A DNA stretch of 64,000 nucleotides, taken from UBA7803 sp040219935 (GTDB lineage: Bacteria > Pseudomonadota > Gammaproteobacteria > Pseudomonadales > Azotimanducaceae). The notes under the pieces were generated by a model. That model worked only from the letters and a program-made list of their open reading frames with translations, ran no database searches and was not told the DNA's origin. A program made the translations under genes and the position numbers. The DNA is taken from positions 124,001 to 188,000 of the forward strand of contig JAVJUA010000011.1 of the NCBI GenBank assembly GCA_040219935.1, read 5' to 3'. Of the stretch, positions 32,791 through 42,360 are shown one piece after another. Position 1 is the stretch's first letter; the number at the start of each line of letters is the position of its first letter.

Positions 32791-35019
32791 TCAGATATCG
32801 AACCGATCGAGCATCATCACCTTGGTCCAGGCCTTGACGAAGTCCTGCGCGAACTTCTCATCGCCGTCCGCCTGGGCGTAGACCTCGGCCACCGCGCGCA
32901 GCTCGGCGTTGGAGCCGAAGATCAGGTCGACCGGAGTGGCCGTCCACTTCAGCTCGCCAGTGGCACGATCTCGGCCCTCGTACACGCCGTCTTCATCAGA
33001 CTTCGACCAGACGGTGGCCATGTCGAGAAGGTTTACGAAGAAGTCATTCGTCAACGTGCCCGGGCGTTCGGTGAGCACGCCGTGCTTCGCGCCCCCAGTG
33101 TTGGCATCCAGCGCCCGCATGCCACCGACCAGCACCGTCATCTCGGGCACCGTCAGGGTCAGCAGGTCGGCCTTGTCCACCAGGCTCTCGGTGGGCGGCA
33201 GGTACGCCCCGTCGCTGTAGTAGTTGCGGAACCCGTCCGCCTTCGGCTCGAGCACGGCAAATGCCTCGACGTCGGTCTGCTCGGCCGTGGCGTCGGCGCG
33301 GCCCGGCGTAAACGGTACCTCCACCTCGTAGCCTGCGCCCGCTGCCGCCTTCTCGACGGCGGCGGCACCACCGAGCACGATCAGATCGGCCAGGGACACC
33401 TTGCGGCGACTGCCGTCGTTGAAGTCCTGCTGGATCTTCTCGAGGGCGGCAATCACCTTCGCCGCCTCCGCCGGGTCGTTTACCGGCCAGTCTTTCTGCG
33501 GGGCCAGGCGCAGCCGGGCGCCGTTCGCACCGCCACGCATGTCGCTGTCACGGTAGCTGGCGGCGGCAGCCCAGGCGGTACGCACCAGTTCCGGCACCGT
33601 GAGACCGGATTCAAGAATCTCGCTCTTCAGACTGCGAACGTCACGCGCGTTGACCGTGGGATGGTCCACCGCGGGAATCGGGTCCTGCCACAGCAGCGCC
33701 TCGTCCGGCACGTCACCACCGAGGTAGCGCGCGGTCGGACCCATGTCGCGATGGGTGAGCTTGAACCATGCCTTGGCGAACGCCAGCTCGAACTCCTCCG
33801 GGTTTTCCAGGAAGCGCTGTGAGATCTCGCGATACTTCGGATCTTCCTTCAGCGACAGGTCGGTGGTGAGCATCACCGGCGCGTGACGCAGGCCCTCGAC
33901 GTGCGCGTCGGGAACCGTGTTCGCCGCCTGCCCGTCTTTCGGCACCCATTGAATGGCGCCTGCCGGGCTGCGGGTCTGCTCCCACTCGAAGTTGAACAGG
34001 TTCTGCAGGTACATCATCGTCCAGCGGGTCGGCGCGGCGGTCCAGGCGCCTTCCAGGCCGCTGGTCACCGTATCTTCGGCGTTGCCCTTGCCGCACTTGC
34101 TGGTCCAGCCGAAGCCCTGCTCCTCGATGCCGGCAGCCGCCGGCTCCGGGCCGGTGCATTCACCGGGCGAGTGCGCGCCGTGGAGCTTGCCGAAGGTGTG
34201 GCCACCTGCGATCAGGGCGACGGTCTCCTCGTCGTTCATGGCCATCTGGCCGAAGCTGGTGCGGATGTGCTCAGCCGCGGCGAGCGGATCGCCGTTGCCG
34301 TTCGGGCCTTCCGGGTTCACGTAGATCAGGCCCATGGTCGTGGCAGCCAGCGGGTTCTCGAGCTGGCCATCGCCGTGGAATCGATCGCTGCCGAGCATGT
34401 CGGCCTCAGGACCCCAGTAGACGACATCCGGCTCCCAGTCATCGGGCCGGCCGTAGGCGAAGCCGAAGGTCTTGAAGCCCATATCGTCCATGGCCAGCGT
34501 TCCAGCCAGCACGATCAGGTCAGCCCAGGAGATGCTGCGGCCGTACTTCTGCTTGATGGGCCACAGCAGCCGCCGGGCCTTGTCCAGATTGGCGTTGTCG
34601 GGCCAGCTATTGAGCGGATCGAAGCGCTGCTGGCCACCGCCGGCACCACCACGGCCGTCGGCGACGCGATAGGTGCCCGCTGCGTGCCAGGACATGCGGA
34701 TGAAGAACGGTCCGTAGTGGCCCCAATCTGCCGGCCACCAGTCCTGAGAGTCGGTCATCAGGGCCCGCAGGTCGGCCTTCAGCGCCTCGTGGTCGAGGCT
34801 GGCGAATGCTTCGGCGTAGTCGAAGTCGGCACCATAGGGATTGGAAGACGGATGGTGGTCGCGCAGGGGCGAAAGGTCCAGCATCTCTGGCCACCAGAAC
34901 TGATTGGACCGCGCCTTGCCGGCGGCCTGATCCATCTCCGCGAACGCCGTGGCCGACGTCATCATGAACGTCGAGGCCACGGCAGCCGCGGTTGCGAGAG
35001 CGAGAATTTTTCGACGCAT
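32791..35019 (-). CDS. katG: Catalase-peroxidase KatG with signal peptide
   Basis: 742 residues. The first about 28 (MRRKILALATAAAVASTFMM, then TSATAFAEMDQ) are a Sec signal peptide, so the enzyme should be periplasmic. The N-terminal catalytic domain has distal-side MSWHAAGTYR (Arg/Trp/His) and proximal AGGHTFGKLHGAH. The Trp in MSWHAAG, Tyr in LIYVNPEGPNG and Met in GQMAMND fit the Met-Tyr-Trp adduct of catalase activity. A degenerate second peroxidase domain follows (about 430-742). It detoxifies H2O2. The ATG at 35019 has GGAAGGGAAAG upstream. No OxyR-like site was identified. Confidence 0.95.
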   Translation of the reverse strand: MRRKILALATAAAVASTFMMTSATAFAEMDQAAGKARSNQFWWPEMLDLSPLRDHHPSSNPYGADFDYAEAFASLDHEALKADLRALMTDSQDWWPADWGHYGPFFIRMSWHAAGTYRVADGRGGAGGGQQRFDPLNSWPDNANLDKARRLLWPIKQKYGRSISWADLIVLAGTLAMDDMGFKTFGFAYGRPDDWEPDVVYWGPEADMLGSDRFHGDGQLENPLAATTMGLIYVNPEGPNGNGDPLAAAEHIRTSFGQMAMNDEETVALIAGGHTFGKLHGAHSPGECTGPEPAAAGIEEQGFGWTSKCGKGNAEDTVTSGLEGAWTAAPTRWTMMYLQNLFNFEWEQTRSPAGAIQWVPKDGQAANTVPDAHVEGLRHAPVMLTTDLSLKEDPKYREISQRFLENPEEFELAFAKAWFKLTHRDMGPTARYLGGDVPDEALLWQDPIPAVDHPTVNARDVRSLKSEILESGLTVPELVRTAWAAAASYRDSDMRGGANGARLRLAPQKDWPVNDPAEAAKVIAALEKIQQDFNDGSRRKVSLADLIVLGGAAAVEKAAAGAGYEVEVPFTPGRADATAEQTDVEAFAVLEPKADGFRNYYSDGAYLPPTESLVDKADLLTLTVPEMTVLVGGMRALDANTGGAKHGVLTERPGTLTNDFFVNLLDMATVWSKSDEDGVYEGRDRATGELKWTATPVDLIFGSNAELRAVAEVYAQADGDEKFAQDFVKAWTKVMMLDRFDI

Positions 35020-35155
35020 TGGCTTTCCCTTCCAGATTTGATCCAGGTTACTGCCCCGATAGCTTCCGCCAACGGCCGAGCAGATTCCAATCAAACCTGA
35101 CTATCGTCGCCATTGACCGCGTCGATGCGCGCCGCAGAGGCTGCGGCCGCCGCGT

Positions 35156-35428
35156 TCAGGCACCCGAGAGAATCTGCTGCGGGTCGAGCTCGCCGGACAG
35201 CTCGACGATGGCATCGGCGGGTATGTTGGCCCGCCTGGCGGCCTCGCGGAGATCGTCGGGATTCGTCGCCTCGTACAGACAGTAGGTCTTGCGCTTGTCG
35301 GCCGACAGGAACGAGGTGAGCCAGCGCACGCCGCAGTCCTCGTTGATCTCCTGCAGCGCGCGCACGGTGTCGGCCGGCACGTCGTCCAGCGCCTGGGCCC
35401 AGTTCCGCTCGATGATGAACAGCGCCAT
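35156..35428 (-). CDS. DUF4242 family protein
   Basis: 90 residues: MALFIIERNWAQALDDVPAD, CGVRWLTSFLSADKRKTYCL, YEATNPDDLREAARRANIPA, then DAIVELSGELDPQQILSGA. This is the small DUF4242 (ferredoxin-like, DUF3303-related) fold, often found next to regulators; its role is unknown. The RRxYCLYEAxxPDxLxxAARRAxIPAD pattern is the family core. It starts 14 bp after the stop of the large LuxR-type regulator, so the two are probably one operon. Confidence 0.85.
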   Translation of the reverse strand: MALFIIERNWAQALDDVPADTVRALQEINEDCGVRWLTSFLSADKRKTYCLYEATNPDDLREAARRANIPADAIVELSGELDPQQILSGA

Positions 35429-35442
35429 CGTCTGATCCTCCG

Positions 35443-38352
35443 TCAGTTGAGTTGCTCCCGGATCGCGTAGGCCGCGGCCTCGGTCCGGTTGGCGCAGCCG
35501 GTCTTTTCGAGAATGCTGCGCACGTGGGTCGCCACGGTGCTCAGGCTGATGCCGAGCACGCGGGAGATGTCCTTGTTGCTGCGGCCCATGGCGAGCAGCT
35601 TCAGCACGTCTGCTTCGCGCATGGTCAGCCCGTCCGGCAGGCGCCTGCCCTCGCTGGCGAGCAGGGCGCTGACGCGCGCCGACAGGGCGGCCATGCCAAG
35701 GCGGGCGGCGATCTGCTCTGCTTCCATCAGCAGGCGCCGGGCCTCCTCAGGTTCGCTGGCAAGCAGCAGCCTGCCGAGCTCGGCCTGGCTGCGCGCCAGA
35801 GCGGGCCAGGCCTGCATGTCGCAGCACAGGCGCACCGCGCCCCGCAGGTGCGCGATCGCCCGACCGGCGTCACCGACGCACTCGGCGAGCAAGCCGAGCT
35901 GCATCTCAACGGCGCCATAGCAGACGGCGCCGGGATGCACTGCGGCCTGGCCGGCATAGGGCGTGAGCAGATCGTACAATCGCGCCGCCCGCCGGCCATC
36001 GCCCAGCGCCGCGCAGACGTCGGCGCAGAACACCGCACTGGCCAGCCACATGTCGTCGCGTGGAATCGCGGCGAAGTCGTCGGCGGCCAGAGGTTCGAAG
36101 GCGGCTCTGGCCAGCTCGGGCAGGCCCGCCTCCACGCACATGACCGCGAGGCCTGGACGCCACAGCCGTTGCTCGGGGGCCTCGGCGATCCTGCGCACCA
36201 GAGGCGCCAGGTTCGTGATCCGCCCCAGCTCCCGATTGAGCTGGAACATCTGCGCGCCGTAAACGCCGTCGGGGTCGTGCCGGTCGAGGCGTTGGCCCAT
36301 CTGCAGAGAGGCTTCGAGCTGGGGCTCGAGACCGGCCCACTCGCCGCGCAGCAGCCTGAGCGCGATCTCCATGAGGCCGGCCTGGTAGCGATGCCGGCCG
36401 AGACCCAGCGCCTCGGCCTGTTCGATGTAGCGGCAGAGCAGCGGGCCAGACTCCGCCATGGCCCCGGCCTCCATCAGGTTCAGCAGCTGAAAGTACATGG
36501 GCTCCGCGCACTCCACGGCATCTCGGCATTGCGGCAGCAGCGCCAGCGCCTCCCGGCAAAGGGCCAGACGCCTGGACAGGGTCGCGGGATTGCCGCGCAA
36601 CCCCTGCGCCCAGAGCCGAAGCGCCATCATCAGCGCATCCGGCGACTGCAGGCGCCTGGCCAGCGCAACGGCCTCTTCGGCCGCGGCGTTCACGAACTCC
36701 GGGTCGCCGCCGCGGCGCGCGACGGCCAGATGCGCCAGGATGGCGCTGCGCCGCTCCAGCGCCGAGTCGGGCAGCGCCGCCAGCGCCTCCTCGAGCAGTG
36801 CTGCGGCATGCGCCTGAGAAGCGTTGCTGGCAATCCGAACCATGATCTGCACGTTCTGCGAGAACAGCACGGGATCCCGCCCGCGACTGGCCTCGGCGCC
36901 CCGCGTGGCCGCATTCAACGCCGGCTCCACATGGCCTGCCGCCAGGTCGATTTCCGCCTTCCTGAAGCTGATCGCGGCAATTCTCCGATCGTCGCGGTGG
37001 CCGTTGACGCTCAGCGTGCGCAAGGCCAGGTCGCAGTGGCGCGAAGCTTCTTCGAGCGCCAGTAGCTGCACATCGCGCTCCGCCGCTCTCAGCGCCAGAT
37101 CCACCGCAGCGTCGCAGTCGCCGAGCGCGGCCGCCTCGCAGGCGTGGTGCACCAGCATCGACAGTACGTCGTCACCAACGGGATGCAACGCCTCGAGCGC
37201 GGCCGCGATGCGCTTGTGGATGCGCAGGCGGTCGAGGGTGGGAATCTCGTCCTGCAGGGTCTCCCTGATCAACGCATGGGCGAAGCGGTGCAGACCGCGA
37301 CCGGCGGCTGACACTGGCTCGAGGATACCGCCCTGTATGGCCTCATCGGCATGCGGCAGAACTGCTTCCAGGTTCTGACCGAGCACACTCGCCGCCAGCG
37401 GCAGGTCGAACTCACGGCCGATGACCGAGGCAACGGAGAGCAGTTCGTTGCAGGGGCGCGACAACCGGTCGAGGCGCCGGCCAATGGCTTCGCGAACGCC
37501 GTCCGGCACGTCCACGGCAATGACGTCGCCGCGCCGATGCCGAAGCTCGTCCGCCACTACCCGGGCGACTTCGTGAACGAACAACGGGTTGCCGTCGGTC
37601 TGCTGGTAGATGGCCTGGACGACCTGCGCCGGCATCGCCCCTCCGGCCACGGCCGCCGCAAGCTGTCCGGTTTCCTCCAGATCCAGGCCGCCTAGGCGCA
37701 CGCGCTGCAGATGCCGGGCGTGGGCCAGGGCACCCAGCGTAGCTAGCAGGGGACTCTTGCGGGTGACCTCGATGTCTCGATAGGCGCACACGATCAGCAG
37801 CCGATGCCGCCGCGCCTCGTCGCACAGATACTCGAGCAGCGACAGAGACGACGCGTCCGCCCAGTGCAGGTCGTCGATGATCAGGGTAAGCGGCGCCTCC
37901 GCGGCCGCGCGAGCCAGGGTACGGGATACCGCTTCGAACAGGCGCACCCGCTGCTCGTGCTGATCGGCGCCTCCGGCCGTGGTGATCGTGATGTCGAGCC
38001 GGTCTTCCAGCTCGGGCAGCAAGGACGCCAGCATACGAGCATGGCCGCCGAGCCGCGCCTGCAACTCGTCGCGGGAACTGGCGTCGACGTAGTCGCGCAG
38101 AATCTGCGTCCACGGCCAGTACGGTGGCGCCCCGGCCTGCTCGAGACACCGGCCCCAGAGCACCAGCCCGCCGCGGCCCTCGATGTGGCGGGCAAACACT
38201 TCCGCACACGCCGTCTTGCCGATTCCGGGCTCGCCGTACAGGGCAACCATGCCGCCCCTTCCGGTGGACAAAGAGTCGAACGCAGCCTCCAGCGCCTGCA
38301 GCGCATCGCCGCGGCCCACGAACAGCGCTTCGAGCCCGTTCGAGCGAATCAT
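35443..38352 (-). CDS. Large ATP-binding LuxR-family regulator (LAL/MalT-like)
   Basis: 969 residues. The N-terminal AAA/NB-ARC-like ATPase (about 1-350) has Walker A (GEPGIGKTACAEV), Walker B (LTLIIDDLHWADASSL) and QTDGNPLFVHEVARVV. A long alpha-helical region of degenerate TPR-like repeats (about 400-900) precedes the C-terminal LuxR helix-turn-helix (LTMREADVLKLLAMGRSNKD, VLGISLSTVATHVRSILEKT). The type is LAL: a ligand-responsive transcription activator. ATG at 38352 was chosen; a GTG at 38394 would add 14 residues. It diverges from the ScyD/E-like gene with 156 bp between starts, and its likely target is that gene or its own operon. Confidence 0.92.
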   Translation of the reverse strand: MIRSNGLEALFVGRGDALQALEAAFDSLSTGRGGMVALYGEPGIGKTACAEVFARHIEGRGGLVLWGRCLEQAGAPPYWPWTQILRDYVDASSRDELQARLGGHARMLASLLPELEDRLDITITTAGGADQHEQRVRLFEAVSRTLARAAAEAPLTLIIDDLHWADASSLSLLEYLCDEARRHRLLIVCAYRDIEVTRKSPLLATLGALAHARHLQRVRLGGLDLEETGQLAAAVAGGAMPAQVVQAIYQQTDGNPLFVHEVARVVADELRHRRGDVIAVDVPDGVREAIGRRLDRLSRPCNELLSVASVIGREFDLPLAASVLGQNLEAVLPHADEAIQGGILEPVSAAGRGLHRFAHALIRETLQDEIPTLDRLRIHKRIAAALEALHPVGDDVLSMLVHHACEAAALGDCDAAVDLALRAAERDVQLLALEEASRHCDLALRTLSVNGHRDDRRIAAISFRKAEIDLAAGHVEPALNAATRGAEASRGRDPVLFSQNVQIMVRIASNASQAHAAALLEEALAALPDSALERRSAILAHLAVARRGGDPEFVNAAAEEAVALARRLQSPDALMMALRLWAQGLRGNPATLSRRLALCREALALLPQCRDAVECAEPMYFQLLNLMEAGAMAESGPLLCRYIEQAEALGLGRHRYQAGLMEIALRLLRGEWAGLEPQLEASLQMGQRLDRHDPDGVYGAQMFQLNRELGRITNLAPLVRRIAEAPEQRLWRPGLAVMCVEAGLPELARAAFEPLAADDFAAIPRDDMWLASAVFCADVCAALGDGRRAARLYDLLTPYAGQAAVHPGAVCYGAVEMQLGLLAECVGDAGRAIAHLRGAVRLCCDMQAWPALARSQAELGRLLLASEPEEARRLLMEAEQIAARLGMAALSARVSALLASEGRRLPDGLTMREADVLKLLAMGRSNKDISRVLGISLSTVATHVRSILEKTGCANRTEAAAYAIREQLN

Positions 38353-38508
38353 GTTGGCGTTCCGAGCCAGACCTGCCGATCTTACTCCGCGCACGCCCAG
38401 CCGGGATCATCAATTTGGACGATGGGCGCGGACGGCCGCCGCTCTTAGGGTGAGCAGGTCAGGCAGGGCGCCGCAGGGGCGCATGCCATACACGAGAGGA
38501 CTGCGATC

Positions 38509-39519
38509 ATGCTCAAAGTGCTGAAGAACTGGTGGATCGGGACCGTAACCGCTCTGCTGCTGACCGGAACCGCGGCGCTGGCTGCGGCTGACCCTGGCGG
38601 TTCGCCGGGACGCCTGCTCGCGGAAGGGCTGCTCGGCGCCAGCGGCGCCAGCGTGGGACCAGACGGCGCTATGTACGCGGTGGAAGGCGCGGTCGGGAAG
38701 GTTACCCGGATCGATCCACGCAACGGCCACAAAGAGACTTTCGCCGAAGGGCTGCCGCCCGCATTCGACTTCGTCGGCATCGGCGGCGCCATGGACGTAG
38801 AGTTCATCGGCAAGACCGCCTACGTGCTGGTTTCTCTGGTGGGCGAGTTCGGCGGTGGCCCCGACGGGGTCTATCGCGTGGACGGAAAGAACACGTTCAC
38901 GCTCATCGCCGACGTGGGGACCTGGTCCGCCACCAATCCGCCGCCGCTGCCTTTTGATCTGTTCCATGGCGTGCAGTTCGCCATGGAGCCGGTCGGCGAT
39001 GGCTTCCTCGTTTCCGACGGCCACCACAACCGGGTCATTCACGTCTCGTTGGACGGCACGATCTCCACCGTCAAGCAGTACGGCAACACGGTGCCCACCG
39101 GTCTGGCGGGCACCTTCGGCACCGCCTACGTCGCCGAGTTCGGCGCGGTGCCCAACCCCCCGGAGTCCGGCAAGGTGGTCACCTTCGGCCTGCTGAACCC
39201 GTCGGTGGACGGCCCGACGCTGGCCAGCGGAGTGCCCATGATCGTCGACGTGGAGTTCGGCCCGGACGGCCGTCTCTACGCCCTGTCCCAGGGAGACATC
39301 GCCGTGGACATTCCCGGCGCCCCGGCGCTTCCCAACACGGGCAGGCTGTTGAAGGTGCTCCGCAACGGGCAATTCAAGGTGCTGGCGACCGGCCTGGATC
39401 GGCCGACGTCTCTCAACTTCGTCTGCGACGATGCCCTGGTGGTCACCCTGCCGGGTGAGGTGCGCCGTTTCGAGAACCTGGCGAAGCACAAACACCGTTG
39501 CGGTAGCCACTGCAAATAG
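38509..39519 (+). CDS. ScyD/ScyE-like exported beta-propeller protein
   Basis: 336 residues. A signal peptide (about 1-28, VTALLLTGTAALAAA) is followed by repeated propeller blades: GASGASVGPDGAMYAVEGAV, GFLVSDGHHNRVIHVSLDG and VDVEFGPDGRLYALSQGD. The PDGxxYAxE and blade spacing match the ScyD/ScyE family, named for proteins near scytonemin genes in cyanobacteria. Here the cyanobacterial pathway is absent, so the name reflects family, not function. The C-terminus contains a Cys/His/Lys-rich tail (KHKHRCGSHCK) that might bind metal. It is divergent from the LAL regulator. Confidence 0.82.
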   Translation: MLKVLKNWWIGTVTALLLTGTAALAAADPGGSPGRLLAEGLLGASGASVGPDGAMYAVEGAVGKVTRIDPRNGHKETFAEGLPPAFDFVGIGGAMDVEFIGKTAYVLVSLVGEFGGGPDGVYRVDGKNTFTLIADVGTWSATNPPPLPFDLFHGVQFAMEPVGDGFLVSDGHHNRVIHVSLDGTISTVKQYGNTVPTGLAGTFGTAYVAEFGAVPNPPESGKVVTFGLLNPSVDGPTLASGVPMIVDVEFGPDGRLYALSQGDIAVDIPGAPALPNTGRLLKVLRNGQFKVLATGLDRPTSLNFVCDDALVVTLPGEVRRFENLAKHKHRCGSHCK

Positions 39520-39535
39520 CGGCGACCTGGCGCTG

Positions 39536-39928
39536 TCAGGCCACGGTCAGCAGCGCCGCCAGGCTGAGTGCAAGCCCGCCCACGTAGGTACCAAGGGCGC
39601 CCACGAACCGCAGCGGATGGGCCTTGTCGAGGTTGGGCGACAGCAGGATGCCCACCACGATCAGGTATCGGCACGCCGTGGTGGCGCCCATGGTCCACAG
39701 CACCCACGTCGCTGGGCCGGTGGTGCCCAGATAGAAGATCAGCAGGGCCACCATGGGCGCGAACTCAGCGGTGTTGGCGTGGGCGCGCACCGCCTTGTGC
39801 AGCGGATCGGCGGGGTCGGTGCTGTGCCCCGCCCCCTTGCCGCTGCGGCCCCGGGCGAGCGACACGTTCAAGCCGAGCGCGAACAGCAGAAATCCCAGCA
39901 GCGCCACGCAGACGACGGCGACGGTCAT
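39536..39928 (-). CDS. MAPEG family membrane protein
   Basis: 130 residues with four membrane helices. The conserved KAVRAHANTAEFAPMVALLI segment carries the R-x-x-N-x-x-E pattern of MAPEG (membrane-associated proteins in eicosanoid and glutathione metabolism). Bacterial members may bind glutathione. A GST gene lies 133 bp upstream on the same strand, a suggestive neighbour. It ends 16 bp from the convergent ScyD/E-like gene. Confidence 0.88.
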   Translation of the reverse strand: MTVAVVCVALLGFLLFALGLNVSLARGRSGKGAGHSTDPADPLHKAVRAHANTAEFAPMVALLIFYLGTTGPATWVLWTMGATTACRYLIVVGILLSPNLDKAHPLRFVGALGTYVGGLALSLAALLTVA

Positions 39929-40061
39929 GGTTCCACCTCACTGAACATGTAGACGACTCCCCGCCAGCAAGGCTACGCCGCGGACGGCACACGCAGCAAC
40001 GGCTTCGAACCACTCGCACGGGAATGGGCGTGCGGGCTGGGGTGTCCGGCGTCGTGCCGAC

Positions 40062-40841
40062 TCAAAGAGGCCACGTGAAGCGGACGTTTCTCTTCTGCAT
40101 GCCCTCGAGAACGATCTCCAGACCGCCCGACTTCAGCATCCACTCCAGGCGATGATCCCGGTACTCGCGGCGCATGGCGCCGCTGGCCAGGCGCTCGGCA
40201 GCTCCCGACATGCCCGCGGCCGCCGCCTCGAACTCCGCAAAGGTGGCGGCAACGGCAGACCGTTCGGCCACGCGGGTCAGCCATCCCGCCAAGGCCGAGT
40301 CTTCAGCGGCACCAAGGCCGTAGTAGCGGGAGCGATTGAGAAACGGCGCCACACACACATCCGCCCAGCCGAACGCCTCGCCGTTGAACCAGGCCCGGTT
40401 GCCCAGCCGCGCCGCCAGCCAAGACTGGAGCTCGGCTGTCTGCCTGGCCGCGGCGGCCCGCAGCGACGCGGCAAGCTCGCCCTCGGCACGGCGAAACCAG
40501 ATCAGCTCGCCAAGCCCCCAGTTCACCGCCTCGTAGAGCGTGTCGCAGACGTCCTCGATCATGCGCGCCTGGGCGCGCGCCATTGGCGCTCGAGGCAGCA
40601 GCGGCGGCGACGGGAACCGATCCTCCAGGTACTCGAGAATGATGGTCGAGTCGAACAGGCGGTCGTCGCCGTCGATCAGGGTGGGCACCTCCTGGCGCGG
40701 GCTCGCCTCGGCGAAGGTGCCGCCGGCCTTTCCGGATCCCAGCCCTTCGGGGATGCGGGCCTCGAAGTCGATGCCCTTCTCGCGCAAGGCGATCTTCACC
40801 TTCTGGGCATAGGACGACAGCGGATGTTCGTAGAGCAGCAT
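40062..40841 (-). CDS. Glutathione S-transferase family protein
   Basis: 259 residues. The N-terminal thioredoxin-like domain is LYEHPLSSYAQKVKIALREK, with the cis-Pro in EVPTLIDGDDRLFDSTIILEYLED. The helical C-terminal domain contains GWADVCVAPFLNRSRYYGLG. Ser9 or Tyr11 could be the catalytic residue, as in cytosolic GSTs. The substrate is unknown. It would act in detoxification together with the MAPEG protein on the same strand; gene order suggests a loose operon. Confidence 0.9.
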   Translation of the reverse strand: MLLYEHPLSSYAQKVKIALREKGIDFEARIPEGLGSGKAGGTFAEASPRQEVPTLIDGDDRLFDSTIILEYLEDRFPSPPLLPRAPMARAQARMIEDVCDTLYEAVNWGLGELIWFRRAEGELAASLRAAAARQTAELQSWLAARLGNRAWFNGEAFGWADVCVAPFLNRSRYYGLGAAEDSALAGWLTRVAERSAVAATFAEFEAAAAGMSGAAERLASGAMRREYRDHRLEWMLKSGGLEIVLEGMQKRNVRFTWPL

Positions 40842-40995
40842 GGGTTCCCCTGATCAGGCCAGCCGGCACGACTGTCATACCACGGCGCCGCGCTCGCGAA
40901 GTCAAGGTGGCGCCGGACTGCCAATCGACGCTTGCCGCCCGCGGCCAACACCGTGACACTCACGCCTCGATCATCGACGGCGGAGGGCACGGAAC

Positions 40996-41835
40996 ATGAC
41001 ATCACTGACGGGCAAGGTCGCGCTGGTCACAGGCGCGGCGCGGTATCGGGGGCTCGGCCGCGCCATCGCGCTGCGGCTCGCCAGCGACGGCGCCGACGTG
41101 ATCATCACCGGCCGCCCCGCCGCGCAATCGTCCGTGACCCAGGCGGAGCGTGACATGGGCTGGCAGGGCGTCACCTCGCTGGCGGCCGAAATCGAGGGCA
41201 TGGGGCGACGGGCACTCGGGCTCGAGTTCGACGTCACGGACGCCGGGGCCGTCAACGCCGCAGTAGCGTCGGCGCTCGATGAGTTCGGCCACATCGACGT
41301 GCTGGTGAACAACGCCGGGGTGCCCTCGGGCGCGGGCGCCGCCAGCATTCTCGATATGGAGGACGATCTCTGGCACGACACGGTGAACGTGAACCTGAAC
41401 GGGGTCTATCTGGTAACCAAGGCGGTGGGCCGCGCCATGCGTGAGCGCAAGGCCGGCGGCTCGATCATCAACATCTCGTCCCTGGCCGGACGTCGCGGGC
41501 TGCCCGACTACGGCGCCTATTGCGCGTCCAAGTTCGGGGTGGTGGGCATGACCCAGCAGCTGGCGCTGGAGCTGGCCCGGCACAACATCCGGGTCAACTG
41601 CGTGGCGCCGGGGTCGCACTCGACCGACATGATGGATGGCACCATCGGCCGCACAGCGGCGCGGGTAGGCGTCACCACCGATCAGGTCACCGCCGGCATT
41701 CGCGCGTCCGCGCCGCTAGGCCGGCAGGGTCTGCCGGAGGAGCTCGCCGCCAGCGTCGCCTTCCTCGCCGGCGACGAGGCCTCATTCATCACCGGCCAGA
41801 CCCTGAACGTCGACGGCGGCGCGCAGATGAACTGA
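40996..41835 (+). CDS. SDR family oxidoreductase
   Basis: 279 residues. The cofactor site is a slightly unusual VTGAARYRGLGRAIA (TGxxxxxGxG with an insertion). NNAG lies in VLVNNAGVPSG, and the catalytic Ser, Tyr and Lys are in NISSLAGRRGLPDYGAYCAS followed by KFG. The C-terminus ITGQTLNVDGGAQMN is typical of the family. The substrate is unknown. It heads a rightward cluster with a TetR-type regulator (9-bp gap) and an LLM flavin oxidoreductase. Confidence 0.93.
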   Translation: MTSLTGKVALVTGAARYRGLGRAIALRLASDGADVIITGRPAAQSSVTQAERDMGWQGVTSLAAEIEGMGRRALGLEFDVTDAGAVNAAVASALDEFGHIDVLVNNAGVPSGAGAASILDMEDDLWHDTVNVNLNGVYLVTKAVGRAMRERKAGGSIINISSLAGRRGLPDYGAYCASKFGVVGMTQQLALELARHNIRVNCVAPGSHSTDMMDGTIGRTAARVGVTTDQVTAGIRASAPLGRQGLPEELAASVAFLAGDEASFITGQTLNVDGGAQMN

Positions 41836-41844
41836 AGCCGGGCT

Positions 41845-42336
41845 ATGACCAAGGCAGATAACAAACGCCTGGAGCTGGCCCGTCTGGTCGCCGGGCACCT
41901 GCTGGACCATGGGCTCGCAGATTGCGGCATCCGCACCCTGGCGGCGGCAGCAGCCACCAGCGACCGCATGCTGATCTACTACTTCGGCTCGAAAGAAGCC
42001 CTGGTAGAGCAGGCTCTGGGCGTGATTGCCGACGGCATGGCAGCTCAGCTCGACGCCGAGGTCGGCGGCCAGCAGCGATCGGCCGATGCGCTCTACGAAC
42101 GGCTGCTCACGGTGGCGTCCGGCTCTGCCTTCCAGCCCACCATTCGGCTGTGGTTCGAACTGGTCGGGATGGCCGTCCGCGGCGAGGAGCCCTACCGCAG
42201 TACGGCCGAGCGTATCGGTCGAACCTGGCTCACCTGGATCGAGGGCAAGCTGCCGGCGCGGCAACGCCACCAGGCCGAGGCGCTGTTTGCCAGGCTCGAA
42301 GGCCGGTTGATGATGCAGGCCATAGGCATGGACTAG
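41845..42336 (+). CDS. TetR family transcriptional regulator
   Basis: 163 residues. The N-terminal helix-turn-helix is recognisable (GIRTLAAAAATSDRMLIYYF then GSKEALVEQALG, the TetR YYxFxSKExL motif). The C-terminal ligand-binding region is short and variable. It lies between an SDR gene (9 bp upstream) and an LLM oxidoreductase gene (24 bp downstream), which it probably represses. No operator palindrome was found in the 154 bp before the SDR gene. Confidence 0.88.
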   Translation: MTKADNKRLELARLVAGHLLDHGLADCGIRTLAAAAATSDRMLIYYFGSKEALVEQALGVIADGMAAQLDAEVGGQQRSADALYERLLTVASGSAFQPTIRLWFELVGMAVRGEEPYRSTAERIGRTWLTWIEGKLPARQRHQAEALFARLEGRLMMQAIGMD

Positions 42337-42360
42337 ACCCCTGAAAGGCGCGATACCCAC

